From assembly GCF_040954645.1 (NCBI RefSeq), contig NC_092808.1, positions 85,195,389-85,259,388 on the forward strand: 64,000 bases of DNA, written 5' to 3'. Source of the DNA: Diabrotica undecimpunctata. Its lineage: Eukaryota; Arthropoda; Insecta; Coleoptera; Chrysomelidae. The position numbers were made by a program, and so were the translations under genes. This document shows positions 23,535 to 35,571 of the stretch, piece after piece (positions within the stretch are counted from its first letter, which is position 1; the number at the start of each line of letters is the position of its first letter). The notes under the pieces are model-generated. The model did not search any database and was not told the origin of the DNA. It worked only from the letters and a program-made list of their open reading frames with translations.

Positions 23535-23801
23535 CACCCGTTTTTTTATATTTTTGGCTCTGCTGTAGTGACTTTGGTATTTAGGATTATATTAATGATG
23601 AGCTTTTATTGACTACATCTGTTCCTCTGAAAGTTTATTGGGTCTGTTTTCGTGCTTACCTCTCATATCAGGAATAGAAACCATAGCGACGTTTGACTTT
23701 ATTTTAAAAATATTCTCAATTCTTCCATAAAATTTAAGACCATGAGCGCTTACGAATTCAGTCTTGCATACTTTAATCTCCTGATCTCCTATATTAATCA
23801 A
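23535..23801 (-). pseudogene. Fragment of a second DUF7869-type transposase-like gene
   Basis: The minus-strand frame from 23801 contains V-C-K-T-E-F, H-G-L-K-F-Y-G-R-I-E-N-I and P-D-M-R-G-K-H-x-N-R-P-N-K-L. This is the conserved middle part of the family seen at 6498-8130. Beyond the stop at 23613 the similarity goes on (K-Y-Q-S-H-Y-S-R-A-K) to about 23535, where it ends next to the MITE. Both ends are missing. Confidence 0.72.
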
Positions 23802-23985
23802 CTATTCAGCAGTATATTTTCTTCTAGAAAAGTTACTTTGATGTTTTTTTTTTGTACGATCTATTCTCATTTTTTACTCTGATACTATCAAAAAGATAAC
23901 TGTTTTGAAGGTCGAATGAGTCCAACTCCCAAAATGTCTTAAATAAATGTTCATGGTTACCTTGAAGTTTCTCCCCACATTTATT

Positions 23986-24665
23986 TTAACCCTTAACTAA
24001 TGACCATGCATCTCAAAGACTCCGCACGTTTATTAAAGCGTCTGCGTTTCTAGCCACAAATACGTAGCACCCTGTAACTTGTGTACCTTCTTATCTTTTA
24101 GAGTATATTCGAACGTGTTAATGAGAGGTACCTCGCTCGTCCCGTTTTCGAAATATTTACGTCGCTGAGTATACTAGACGCAAGGTCACCATTAGGTTAT
24201 TTTAATATGGATAGTTCTCGTAAAGCTGTAAGAGTATTAGACGATGATTTCGAAGAAGTTTGCACAAAATGGTATAATGAGGCGAACAGTGATATTAGTG
24301 ATGATGATGTGGAGGAAGGATATTATATAGAAAGTGATCATTTTACGGATAGTGAACAAAAACTAAGTGAAAATGAACAGCAACAAGACTCAGAAATGAT
24401 ATCTAGCGAAGATGAACAAGAGTGTGTTAATTCCAGCAAGTATTACTATGGAAAGAATAGGTATAAGTGGAGTAAAAAGGAGCCAACTAGAAACGTCTGT
24501 ACGCCTGCTCACAATATTGTTGTACTCTCATCCATCCGTTCAAAAGTAGAAAAGTCAACGAGTCCAGTTTATTATTTTAATAAATTGTTTTCACCAAATA
24601 TGTATAATCTTGTTGTCAAGAGAACTAACGAGCGACCCAAGTACCGGAAAGACTTTAAGTGAGAA
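23986..24665 (+). mobile_element. piggyBac-type transposon, 5' end with N-terminus of transposase
   Basis: A ttaa at 23986-23989 is followed by ccctta, the target site and start expected of a piggyBac-like terminus. Two hundred bases on, the frame 24207-24662 (151 codons) has an acidic N-terminus (residues 9-72). It then has the Y-G-K-N-R-Y-K-W motif (81-88) and T-R-N-V-C-T-P-A-H-N-I-V (94-105), which open the DDE_Tnp_1_7 transposase domain. The protein stops before any catalytic aspartate and the 3' terminus is not seen, so the copy is truncated. Confidence 0.75.
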
Positions 24666-24784
24666 GAATTTGGCATGCGCGACTTGAATCGACCTGACAC
24701 GCTTCTTTGCGTTATATTCACTTACGAGTAAGACTTTAAACTAGAAGCTAAACCAGACTCTCCTCTATCATCCGAAAGCGGAAT

Positions 24785-25690
24785 GGCCGCTGTTAGGTCG
24801 GCACCACTTCCAAAGCACTACCTTCATTTATCTGTAGACTGTCAGCAAGGAGTCTCCCTGTCCCTTTTCCCGGTGCCTTCTTTGTTTTTTTCCCAAAAAA
24901 AACTGGTTTTTTCCCCCTTTCCTTTCCCCTTCCAGGTAGCGCTAATCGCTCCTAGTACGGCATTACTTCCAGCCAGGCATCTCCTCCTTCCTCACAGTCT
25001 TACTCACACAGTCTAACTCACACAGTCTAACTCATTATTCTACCTTCAACTTATAGCATCTTTCCTTCTCACCTTTGCAGTTGGTCCAGCTGTCTTTCTT
25101 CTTCTTTTTTTGTTTTGATCACCGTACGGAATAGTTGTGCACAGTAGTCCAACCTGCTTTATTTCTAATCATTCTCTCAATAATTTCTCACACTAACAAA
25201 ATTCATACCTGTCTCTCTTTCCATTCTGTTCCTTTTTATTATCCATCTGCTGCACTTTAACATGTATGTGTCACAGTGTCCGAGTGTCCACAGTACATGC
25301 ATTTATTAGTGTCAGCCTTTCCGAACCTAGAGTTGCAAGCCCTAAAATACCCATGTCCTGTGAATCCTATCGCCTGTGACCACAGTCCACCCAATCTCTT
25401 ATGTTCGGGATCCTCCGTGTTGTTCTATTCTTCTTGCCATGTTTCAATTAACCTTTAACTTTTCTGACTTTTTTTCGGCCGTAGTAAGGTTAAGGTTACT
25501 TCTCTCATACAGCTCTTTTCTTTCCACGGCGAACACATGTAGCGGAACACATCCAGTGATGGTCCACAAGGCTGCCGTAGACACAGCCCTGTAGGCGCAT
25601 GCCACTCGCAACAGACTTGTTTTGTCCACTTGTGTCATGAGCCTTCTGTAGACCGTTATCTCTACCGCGAACACATTAATTAATGTTTGG
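24785..25690 (-). pseudogene. R1-like LINE: RT C-terminus, zinc knuckle and 3' UTR
   Basis: The minus-strand frame 25444-25674 carries L-L-R-V-A-C-A-Y-R-A-V-S-T-A-A, I-T-G-C-V-P-L and E-R-K-E-L-Y-E-R, typical of the end of R1-clade reverse transcriptases. After a break, 25250-25450 reads T-G-H-G-Y-F-R and then C-M-Y-C-G-H-S-D-T-V-T-H-T, the C-terminal CCHC-type finger. The rest to about 24785 is untranslated sequence. The pyrimidine-rich frames on the plus strand here are shadows. Confidence 0.7.
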
Positions 25691-25707
25691 ATTTTGAGAA
25701 CGATTTC

Positions 25708-25745
25708 CGAGGTAGAAATTGAAACGTCGATAAACTACGATAAAA
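25708..25745 (+). repeat. Diverged copy of the dispersed LINE-type tail
   Basis: atttccgaggtagaaattga followed by aacgtc resembles the repeat at 6041, 6124 and 38161. Confidence 0.45.
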
Positions 25746-26107
25746 TAGTAATTAGTTTTACATCTCGTAATTCTCTTAGATCATTCAATCCTATTAATAG
25801 ATCATTAACATACATATCATTTAGGATTGTTTTAGCAGCTAGTGGAAACTTCACTAAATTTTCTTCAGCTAATGTTCTGATAAACTTGATTGCTAAATAA
25901 GGTGCAGATCTAGTTATATGTGACAGTGTTAAGTTGATAAATAGAATATTCTTTGTTAATATCTTCAAGCCAGAGAATTTTTTGTAAATATTTATGATCT
26001 GGATGTTTAAGTGTTTGAATATAGATTTTAGAAATGTCTGCTGATACAACAAATCTATAAATTCTAATCTTAGTAAGATGTCTATAATAATATTTTGTAA
26101 GGATCCT
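25735..26107 (-). pseudogene. BEL/Pao reverse transcriptase fragment
   Basis: Two frames join to a BEL/Pao RT core: V-V-S-A-D-I-S-K-I-Y (motif A), D-H-K-Y-L-Q-K-I-L-W, T-V-T-Y, S-A-P-Y-L-A-I-K and F-P-L-A-A-K. Where the catalytic Y-V-D-D should be, it has Y-V-N-D. A frameshift separates the two halves near 25920. It is distinct from, and much older than, the intact BEL element at 47-57 kb. Confidence 0.8.
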
Positions 26108-26300
26108 TAAGCTAGCGGGGACAAATGAGCGGAATCCAATTTAATCTACGTAATATTTTTTTACCCAAAAATCCTTTATAAAAGGTATATATAAATTAAA
26201 ACCCCAAACGGGCTATGTCATGAAGACAAAACCTTTTCGGAAACCATGTTCCATCATCAGTGTCTAGTTGTACATGTTTTGAGCCACTAAATATCAGGGT
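26108..26300 (-). other. Penelope-like terminal motif (possible ribozyme-type core)
   Basis: On the minus strand the stretch reads cactgatgatggaacatggt, then ttccgaaaaggttttgtc, followed by cccgtttggggttttaattt. I recall similar strings from insect Penelope-like terminal repeats, where hammerhead ribozymes occur. The CTGATGA and GAAA boxes with a four-pair stem between them are present, but I could not pair the other two stems. Confidence 0.4.
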
Positions 26301-28674
26301 AAAAATCCGTTAATATTTATCCATTACCTACAATTTGGTTTAAATTATTTGGTATTATATTTTATGATGTTAGAGTTACCAGTGGATATGGTAACATGGC
26401 AACATAATGGCTCTACATTAAGTTGCTGGTCCTGAGACGAAGTGTCTACGAGGACTTGAAGACAGCAACTGATGAGGAAAAACTGGAATAGAAAAAATAT
26501 AGGTAGAAAAATCAACAGCACAAAATTAAAAATATCAAAAAACTACACCTAAAATAAAAATTAAAAACACTTAGATGATAACAGAATTAAAAAAATAATC
26601 GAAAATTAAAAAATAGAGCTAATTAAAAAATAAAACGGTAACAAACACGTTTAAAAATAGAAAAATGAAGCAAAAGACAAATAGAGATATAAGAATAAAG
26701 TTGTTATTTCATTTATAAACATGCAGGGATTTTACTGTTATACCTACTTTTATGGGATACCTTCTTACTTTTCTCTTTTTTTGCTCCAACTTATACTATT
26801 TCTATATAAGATTTTCTTTGTTAGACAAAACAATATTTACTTTCTTTTTAACTTCTGGCAAATAACTCATCGTTTAACGGTGAGCAATACATCACACGAA
26901 ATTTACGTTAAAACTTATCGAAATAGTTATTTGCCAGAGTTATTTTAACTTAACGCAAAACGTTAAAAATAACTTTGGTGATACATCAAGGGCTGATTAT
27001 TAGCATTGGAGCCATTCAAATTATTCTTAAAAGTTATCCAATGCTAAAATTCTTTAGTAAACACAGGTAATTTAATTTAATAAAATTTTTTGAAGAGGAT
27101 CATTAATTAGTTTAGATTCACTAGATAAAGTATATTGTGAGGTATTACCATTTATCGGTTTGAAAATAGCTTGTAAAAATGCTTTCACCTCATAAAAGTG
27201 ATTTTTAAATTCCTCTTTCTAAATAATGGTCTTTTGAGTTGACCTTCAAACCTTTTTTTTAAGTATGTTTGAATTATGTCAAAATCACTTAATCACTTAA
27301 TAAGTTTAATCACTTAATAATATTAACATCATCACTTTCTTTTATTTTGTTAATAAATCTTTCTAACAGGGTTAGTTTCTGTTAAAGACTCACGATTACT
27401 CATTAAATCTTTTAAATCTTCTACCGTCATTATTTGAATTCGCCATCTTTTTTAAAAAAATTGTTATCAAAAACAAATAACTTTATGCAAATATTACAAA
27501 TCAAAAGTAATATTTAACTAAAGGATAATATAATAAAATAGAAAATTGTCAAATAACCAAACGAAATTATTAATATTGACGGGATTACTAAGAAACATAA
27601 ATGGGTCTGACCTCGTTATGTAGTAGTCCTGACTTGTACTTATCGCTTCTGCTACGTAATTGTCTTTCTGGCTACTAAAATATGGCTTACTCTATCAAGG
27701 CGCCAAGTGTATGCTTGTACCGGCAATTGTATCTTGAATAATAGCCATTTTTCTTGCAAAACAACTTCTTGTAAAAATCCGGTTCGAACGACCAAAAAGA
27801 TGTGCGTACTTTTCGCTGGTTCAATGGTTTAAATAAAAATAACGGTTGGACAGTACTTTACTTGAAATTATAATAAATGCACAACTGGGTTAGTATCAGT
27901 ATCTGAGTACTCAGTATCTTGTACACACTGCCCTTTTCAATAAGCACTTAGGCACTTACAGCGTTGCCACGGTTGCCATTTTACAAAATTATAGAAAGTG
28001 TAAGCATGGGGACTCTAAAGAAAAAAATTACTCGGAGAATAGCAGGTCCACTAAAATTGTAATATTGAATTTAGAAAACTGATGAACCACGATGTAAGAG
28101 AACTTTTGAAATAATGAAATAAGGAGACAGAGAAACAGAGGCTCAGATAGATGGGACACTAGAAAGGAGACATCCAGACCCCGAGGATTGAAAGGAGAAG
28201 AAGACCGAAAACGAGATTGGAGAAAAAGATAATTGCGGACTTTAAAAAGATGGCAGTTATAGAATAGAAAAATATAAACAAAAACAGGAAAGAATAGATA
28301 AATATTGTAGGAGACGTCAAGTTAAACAACCAACTGTAAAACCAAAATGTCGATACGGATTGATTCCCCGCGACAAATAATTCGGAAGATTCCAAAGAGG
28401 GTAGCAATCCCACCGCTAGGAGTGTAAATGCCATGACGATAAAGATGAAGATCGACCATTTCTTCTAAAATAAAACTAGATCAGGGAAGAGATTGGGAGA
28501 TCGTTATAGAATGTTGTTAATCGGTTTTGTACAATAAAGTACAAAGCTGCAGAATATTAATCGGAATTTATTTAAAAAAACCAACAGAAATAAAACATCA
28601 GTCAGATGATAAAATTAATTATCCGTGTGCTATTCTCGACTATATGAGCTACCGGTATTTTATGCATTTCTTTA
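26301..28674. other. AT-rich DNA, no gene recognised
   Basis: Short frames at 26721-26948 and 28159-28434 have low-complexity translations and no motif. A block at 26870-26960 contains weak inverted similarity (cgtttaacg and cgttaaaaataac). Nothing else is supported. Confidence 0.4.
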
Positions 28675-28827
28675 TTAATTAGTACACGCATCAATAATTT
28701 CTCTGACGTCGGTTATTGCGCTAAGATCTTTTGCTCCGAAATCCGAAAATTTCGTCTCGACTTTCGCCGAGCCTTTCGTTGGTCGTACCATATTCAGTAC
28801 CGTCTCGATTCTTGCTCCGTCAATCAT
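28675..28827 (-). CDS. Short open frame of unknown identity (50 codons)
   Basis: A minus-strand frame starting M-I-D-G-A-R-I-E-T-V and ending I-I-D-A-C-T-N is richer in GC and CpG than its surroundings. It has balanced amino-acid use, unlike the AT-driven frames nearby. A stop lies four codons upstream of the start. It could be an exon or a piece of a retroelement ORF; I do not recognise it. Confidence 0.25.
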   Translation of the reverse strand: MIDGARIETVLNMVRPTKGSAKVETKFSDFGAKDLSAITDVREIIDACTN

Positions 28828-30129
28828 TAATTTCACTTGCTACAATTTGATGGCATAATACTACCGTAGTCTCACTATTTTATTCGTTGAAAGAAGTCTC
28901 AGAGATATCGAGCTACTGTACTACTAAAAACATCTTTTTAAATAAACATTTAAAAATGAGATAATGATATTTTCGAACCGATTTGTGTTGGTACCGTTAC
29001 AATTCACTATATAATATAAATGTGAGGCAATATACTTTAACTTTACTTAGCTGTACATAGGTACTCTATTAAGTGCAACCGGGTAGTGCCGGCACCGCTT
29101 TGAATAATAAAACAATTTTTATGTAACATTGACGGTTCGTTTATGTGATCGTTTCTACTTAAAAATATTAACTAGTACTAAGGTGTCTAACAAGGTCCGG
29201 TAGAGAAGTGATCGACATCGTGTAAGTGGGCACGTTCTTCTATTATTGTTCCATTCTATTCTCGGAAGAGTGATCTTGAAAAGCGAGGTTAAATCCGATG
29301 TTAAACTGTGTTTTATTTTTCGAGTACTTTTAATATACGAGGTGATTAACAATTTTCGATTATACGCTAAGTGAACTTTTGTTTTCGGATAAAGAACTTG
29401 TTGGTCTTTAGGATTTAACTTAAGTGGGACATTGCTGGTTTATATCCTTCTTGGAATAAGAAAGCGAATATGTAAATAACGTTCTTTAAGAAAGTTGTGT
29501 ACTTAGAAACGTTTTTAGATGGATTAATAGACAATAAAGTAAGTACATTTATTTCTATTAACTTATATGCACATGGTTTTTGTTGCTAACACATTAATTT
29601 CTAAAATGTAATTTGCTGGATAAGTGATATAAGAAACTATACTTTGACACGTTCTTGAATATTATCAATCAAGTGAAATTTTGAAATAGTAATATCTACA
29701 GTATAGTTAAAACAAATTTGAAAAACCTAAATATGTAAAAACAAATATATAAGTTATTTGGACATCAACTTTAATTCATATATTTTGGGAATTAGCCACA
29801 AATACTTTCTTTCTGCGCTTCTTTTTACCCTTTCAGATGTGATTCTTTATTTCGTGTATTTTTCTCGATACTCTACTGCAGTACGTTGTACTGTACTGTA
29901 CGTTTCTTTTCCCTAATATCTCATGTTAAATTTACTACTAAAAGTCGTCCATATCAAAATAAATAATGAATTGGACATACCTATACATTCATGAAATACA
30001 GTTTGGGTTTCACAAAGGCCTAGAAACGCGTGAGGCTCTTTTTTCATTTGGATTCTCAAACCTTATATCAGCTTGTACAGGTCTAGATGATGGTTAGAAT
30101 ATATTTTTGAAATTCCTCGATAGTGTTTG
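28828..30129. other. Non-coding stretch
   Basis: No motif recognised. A consensus-like splice donor (aaagtaagta) at 29535-29545 is isolated and proves nothing. Confidence 0.35.
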
Positions 30130-31765
30130 TTGCCTTCAATCTAATGACTACAAATCGTAGTCATGCAAGAAATGGTTGAATGTTTTAGGTTCACTCCTAC
30201 AGAGCGTAAGTCTTCATTAAACAGTCCAATTGTATGCAGGTATCACTTGACTAGCACATGTCCAGTAGGGAAACCTCTTATGACTGAACTAATTCCTACT
30301 TATTGTTCGCAGTACTTGAGCCCTATTAGTACATGTCCGTTCAATATACTTTGTGCCATATATTTGACCGGGTATGTTTTCCCAGAAAGAGTTATGTTTC
30401 CTTCATATCTATGCTTTTTTAAGTCGTGAACGATGTTTTTTGGCACTCTCATGGGCGGTTATGGGCTGAAGTATTTGATGCTGTTCTAGCAAGTTCATCA
30501 CCTCTTTTATTGCCGTGTATTGCACTACCGTGTAGTGACCTGGAGCTCATGCCAGTTTGACATTGTTATGTTTTGCTAGTCAGTCAAGTTTCTCTCGGCA
30601 TTCCCACACTATAATATAGCCTATATTCTACCTTAGGACTTATAAGAGCTCCCATGGGTACTTGACTATATGTGCATATATTAATACGCTTCAGTTTAAA
30701 TGGTAATTTCTCTTGAACAGTGCAAGGTTGCAAAAACCTCTGTCTGAAATACAGAGGTATATTCTTCTAGTGGAACAGAAATGTTTAAATTTTCAAAACT
30801 ACTGAGTATTTATGCACCCGATCCTTCTGCATACCAAGTATAACCCTGCAGTCTGGGTATGCAATTTTTAATTTTTGTGATTGGTAAACTGTATACATAT
30901 GTTGTTGTTGTTTTACCACCATGTCTGATTTAAATCACAATTTTTTCCATGAGTGTGTCTGGCTATCATTAGCGTAGATACTTCGTTTGATCTGGATTTT
31001 AAGTAAGCTTTGGATAATACTACCGCAAGATACTTTACTTCACTCACTACATTTAAATATGTACCATTTAGGCTTAAAGCGTTCAATCCCTTTAAATTTT
31101 TCCTTCTGGTAAATTTCATGATTTTTGACTTCTGGGGGCTTATGTTTAGCCATAAAATTTAAAGTTTACACTCAAAGCCTGTTGCATAATGTCTCTGACT
31201 ATGCCAATAAATTTGCCGTGGGCTAAACTGACCAGGCCATTCGCATAGCCCAGGACACGATGTCTATCGTTGCCGAAACTAGCTGCCATCGTGATAAGAT
31301 GAGATAACAGATGAGATAAGAGTTTCTCCTGCGAATAGCCTTTAGTTACTTGTGCTGAAATGATCCTTCATTCGTTGCATATATCACACGTTGCGTATAT
31401 TTCTTTAAATCTAGAATGCATCCAGCACTACTGCTTGGTTTTCCAGAACTTACTCCACTCTCTGTATGAGAGGTGCAGTGCCGTTTCGGTAAAGAGTCCT
31501 ACTCAATACGCACACTGACAGTGATGTGTCGGACTTTCAAGAAATTCATCACTCTTAATGTGCCTACCGAGCAGTTTTTCTCGAGTCTTTAATGATAGTG
31601 ACATTAGATTTAAGGACCTGATGGACTTAGCTTTTTCGTGTCAGTTTTTGTCAGGTTTAGGTATAAAAGCCACCCTTATAAGCCCCCACGCTTCTGATAT
31701 TTTTCACAGTCCTAAGCTAGTGTATAGTATTAATATACATAATTTTTTGTACAGAAGGTAATTTT
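30130..31765 (-). pseudogene. LINE relic with RT and RNase H (I/LOA-type)
   Basis: The minus strand reads, in several frames, an ordered non-LTR Pol. At 31765-31440: R-T-V-K-N and the K-L-L-G-R-H-I-K-S-D-E-F-L and E-T-A-L-H motifs of the fingers. Near 31270-31140: a damaged catalytic box and G-K-F-I-G-I-V-R-D-I-M-Q-Q-A-L-S-V. At 31119-30913: F-T-R-R-K-N-L-K-G-L-N-A-L-S-L-N-G and V-K-Y-L-A-V-V-L. Near 30780-30500: RNase H pieces (T-E-V-F-A-I-L-H-C and D-E-L-A-R-T-A-S-N). Near 30250: the C-terminal L-H-T-I-G-L-F-N-E-D motif. Many stops show it is old. RT copies RNA at the target; RNase H would remove the RNA strand. Confidence 0.72.
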
Positions 31766-32256
31766 ACTTTTGCATAAGTATTTGATAAATGCTGTTCCGA
31801 CCAAGTTATTTATATAGGTAGCTCAAATAAGTTTATTGCCAATTTGTTTTGTCCTGGATCTGAACCCTCTTTTGGGCGATCTCTTTTTTCTTTAATGATT
31901 TCTTTGTTCATTTTTGTTTTCTAGAGTTGCTTTGGCATACATTCAGATAGGGAAATTTTACATAGTTTTAAACTAAATGTTCACATAGTTTTCGCAATTT
32001 ATCCACAGTAATGTGGATGAGTGGCAAATTAACCCGATGGGTTTTAAGTCTGGATTCTATGAAAGAATAGTGTGACCGTAATCACTTGGTACGTGGTACC
32101 GTACTGGTTTCCTAGTACTGAGTGCTGAACTGAAAACGGAACGGAAAATTAATTCTCGGCGGAATTTTCGGCCGACGTCAAATGCAGATATAAAAACAAC
32201 GATGTCTTTTGAATTGAAAAACTAGGAATAACAATGGAATGATTATATTAAAAAAG
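31766..32256. other. Non-coding spacer
   Basis: No coding or repeat signal recognised before the microsatellite. Confidence 0.35.
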
Positions 32257-32258
32257 TA

Positions 32259-32312
<54 letters not shown>

Positions 32313-32328
32313 TGTATCTATATATATA

Positions 32329-32420
<92 letters not shown>

Positions 32421-32431
32421 TACATATATGT
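32257..32431. repeat. (AT)n microsatellite, about 170 bp
   Basis: A ta/at run with a few interruptions (gtatatacatatatgta near 32297-32315, ttt near 32331). It directly abuts the 3' side of the LINE relic read on the minus strand. Confidence 0.97.
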
Positions 32432-32439
32432 AATTTATC

Positions 32440-34440
32440 CGAAAATTCTGTCTACCTTGGAATATACAGTATTTGTCCTTCTTCTAATATCTTTATTCCT
32501 GATATGATCTTTTTTGAATACACCACACGATCTCCTTAGAAAATCCATTGTTACTACTTCTATTCTTTTTCTATTATTTTCGTGATTTGCCGAACTTCTG
32601 CCCCATAAGTCATAATAGGCTCTACCAAGGTTCGATAGATTGTCAATTTCGTTTCTTGTCTAATATCTTTGGACCATAGTAGAGAGTTGAGAGAATTTTT
32701 ACCGCTTTTTTCACTGCTGCATTATGTTTTCAATGTCTCTTTTGGTAGTGCCTTCTTTAGATATAGATCCGAAATATTTATATTCTTTGAATGTTTTTGT
32801 GTTTCTAATTTCTACCTCTAGATCTTCCTCATCATCTCCTATTTTTAGATACCCTGTCTTTGACATATTTATACTGAGGCCCCATTTTTCATATTCTATC
32901 TTTAGTTTTTTAAACATGTGGTCCATGTCTTCCTTATCATTCGCTACAACTACCTGATCATCTGCGAAAAAAAAAGTTCTTAGACATTTACCATCGCCTA
33001 TGTCTATTTCAATTCCTGATACTTGTTTCCTCCACTGCACTGCTCTAGCGATGATTGAATATATATTTTAAATATCCGTCTTTAAGCCCCTTTGTTATTG
33101 GAAATGATTCAGATATAAAGTTTCCATCTTTAACGACACTTTCTTGCATTTTTGTATATATTTACGATAGCATCCACATACTCTCTACTCAGACCTACTT
33201 TCGTCAATGTTTGAAACAGTTTTTTCAAAGGTACCGTACCGTATACCTTCTCTAAGTCTACAAACAATAGGTGAGTAGATAGATTTCTTGCCTTCCGTTT
33301 TTCGATTACCTCCTGCAGAACGAATATACCATCAGTGCACGAACTTCATGCAGTAAATCCATTTTGTTCTTCTATATCTTCGTATTCTGATTCTATTCTT
33401 TCTTTTATTATTCGACCGTACAACCTCCACTCTGAGCTGATAACAGATATTCCCCTATAATTAGAGCATTTGCGTTTATCCCCTTTCTTGAATATTGAGG
33501 TCATGTATCCAACATTCAAGTCATCACGGATATTTTGTCCTTTTAAGTATTTGTTAAATAGTTGAACCAACATCTCATGTAATATTTTTGGTCCATACTT
33601 TACCAACTCAATTGGGATGTCTCCAGGTACTGCTGCTTTATCGTTTTTTGATCTTTTTGAGGGCATTGCTTGACTCTCCGGTTGTTATCTCAATTATTTG
33701 TTTATGTTCGGATATTTCTTTCATTTCGATCTCTTGGAATTTACATCTATCCTCTGTCAGTAAGATCTCATAATGGTGTTTCCACTGTTTCAGATGTATT
33801 AACTGTAAGTTAGATTTTTCTTTTCCTTCTCTTCGAAAAGACTTTATCACCTTCCACGCTTGCCCAACTCTTGTTCCACCCATATACTTATCCACCTCTG
33901 CACATCTTCGATCGCACATCTCATTTTTACTTTTCACTACTTTTCTTTTTACATCTAGATTTAATTTTTTATATATCTTGTAATATTTCTCCTTTATCGT
34001 TGACATCAATTTCTGATAAGCAGTTTTCTTCTCGTTTACTAACGTTTGCATATTCTCCGATCACCATTCTTGATTTTTTGTTTCATATTTGTCTTTATAC
34101 CTTAAAGTTTCACTTGCAGCCCCATGAATGCATTTTTTAAGTTCCTGGTATAATTCTCCCGCTGATATATTTTCTCGATCCACATTTAGTAATTTTGTGG
34201 TAAGTCTTAGTTTGTACAGAAATTTTGTTGAATCTTCTTTTAAGCTTTCTAGGTTATATTTAGGTGATGTTACTTCTTGTCCCTTTTCTATATTCTGTAC
34301 CTGAGTGTTATTGTTTTTGCGATAGTTAACTATCACTTTGGCCATAAATAAATTTTGATCGAAATTTTTATTATTTATTTCTGCTGACAAGGGATGAGTT
34401 GCTAGTCCATCGCCTCAACCCTCCTTTTTTCGAGCTTGGC
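32440..34440 (-). pseudogene. LINE relic: end of endonuclease through reverse transcriptase
   Basis: Minus-strand frames follow each other in order. 34390-34061 starts in the last part of an endonuclease (a D-Q-N-L-F-M-A-K-V motif) and leads into a helical linker. 34051-33638 is the linker. 33666-33346 is RT fingers with K-A-A-V-P-G-D-I-P and F-K-K-G-D-K-R-K-C-S-N-Y-R-G-I-S. 33250-33060 has palm pieces. 33040-32711 has the catalytic F-A-D-D (residues 26-29) and Y-F-G-S-I-S. 32680-32450 has the thumb with T-L-V-E-P-I-M-T-Y-G-A-E. Only a handful of frameshifts and stops break it, so it is younger than most LINE pieces here. The upstream endonuclease core is missing. Confidence 0.8.
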
Positions 34441-34589
34441 ACCTTCAACGGCATTTACTGAGCTACTCAATCCACCCAGCACTTACCGGAGGCGAAGTTA
34501 CAATTTTGTTTTCGAACAATATTATTATATTCTTCCTCTCCTTCTTCCTCTTGGTGACCATTTTAAAATCTGTGTTGATAGTCTTATCT

Positions 34590-35083
34590 CGTTCATGCTT
34601 TATATGTCTTCTTCTTCTTCTTCAGCCTTCAGTAATCCAACTTTGGACATAGGCCTCCCCCAAATCAATCCAGTGTCTTCTATTTTGCGCCACTTGCTTC
34701 CAGTTGTGTCCTCCGATCTTCTTAATATCATCAGCCCATCTCATTTGTGGTCTTCCTCTGCTTCTGATATGCTCTTCTAAATTCTGATTTTCAAATACTG
34801 TTCTATTTTAGTGCTTTTCAAAATCCAACTCAGTTTTCCAAATCCTGCCCACGCTAACCTTATTCTTTTGGTAATTTCGGCAGTTTGATTTTCTTTGTTA
34901 ATTTTCATTATCTGTCCCAGGTAGATGTATTCGCTTACTGTTTCTAAATTTATGTCGTTCAATGTTATTTCTGGAATGTTCGGTGTATTTGTCACCGACA
35001 AATACACCGGACAAATACACCGAGCATTGTCTGTCACCATAAACAATTAGTTTTGATATCTTGGAGTACGGGGTGTTTTTCAT
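34590..35083 (-). pseudogene. 3' end of another LINE (RTE-like RT thumb and tail)
   Basis: The frame at 34777-35046 holds L-N-D-I-N-L-E-T-V-S-E-Y-I-Y-L-G-Q-I and I-R-L-A-W-A-G-F-G-K-L. Below it the reading continues in another frame with R-S-R-G-R-P-Q-M-R-W-A-D-D-I-K-K-I and E-A-Y-V-Q-S-W. The element ends in a gaa-repeat tail near 34607-34625. It sits head-to-tail, directly upstream of the LINE relic at 32440-34440. Confidence 0.75.
34978..35022. repeat. Small inverted/direct repeat inside the LINE fragment
   Basis: cggtgtatttgtc is followed within a few bases by caaatacaccg and again by acaaatacaccg. This makes a hairpin with a tandem repeated arm. It interrupts the LINE frame and looks like a local replication error. 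Confidence 0.8.
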
Positions 35084-35571
35084 CCATTATCTATCTAATT
35101 TATTTGTCACCTTTTGTTTTCTTGATCTTCCAGCTGATCTTCTCCATAAATCTTTGGTTATATCTTTGATTTATCATACTTCATTTCCATATGTTTTACC
35201 CTTTATAACAGAGCTGTAGTTTATTTTTTATTTTATTGTTAAATATACTCGTCTCAAATGATACTTACTTAGTCCATTGAAATGTTAAATTGAGATTACA
35301 TTTTTGAGAGGACGCAATTTTATTTTTTTATGTGTGGATTAGTCATTATAAGTTAAAGTTAAAGTTTGTGGGGTTGCCATCCGTGTCCCACTGCCGCCAT
35401 CTTGGTAAAAGGTAGCTAAGGATTTTCGCGCTATATCTCGTAAATAAGCAGGTTTACAGAAAATTTTATAAAACAGTATTTGTAGCTAATTAAATTTTAT
35501 ACTACTTTATTTCTAATAATGTTTATCGTTAAATTTAAAATAAAAGAGTTGTAAACAAAAATAACTGGAAC

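Noticed and set aside
24783..25016. 77-codon plus-strand protein
   Set aside because: Pyrimidine-rich shadow of the R1-like LINE 3' UTR on the minus strand.
29535..29545. Splice donor as sign of a host first exon
   Set aside because: A single good donor match in kilobases of AT-rich DNA is expected by chance. No coding frame adjoins it.
32239..32539. Tyr-Ile repeat proteins here and at 38521-38787 and 46935-47180
   Set aside because: Pure translation of (AT)n microsatellites.
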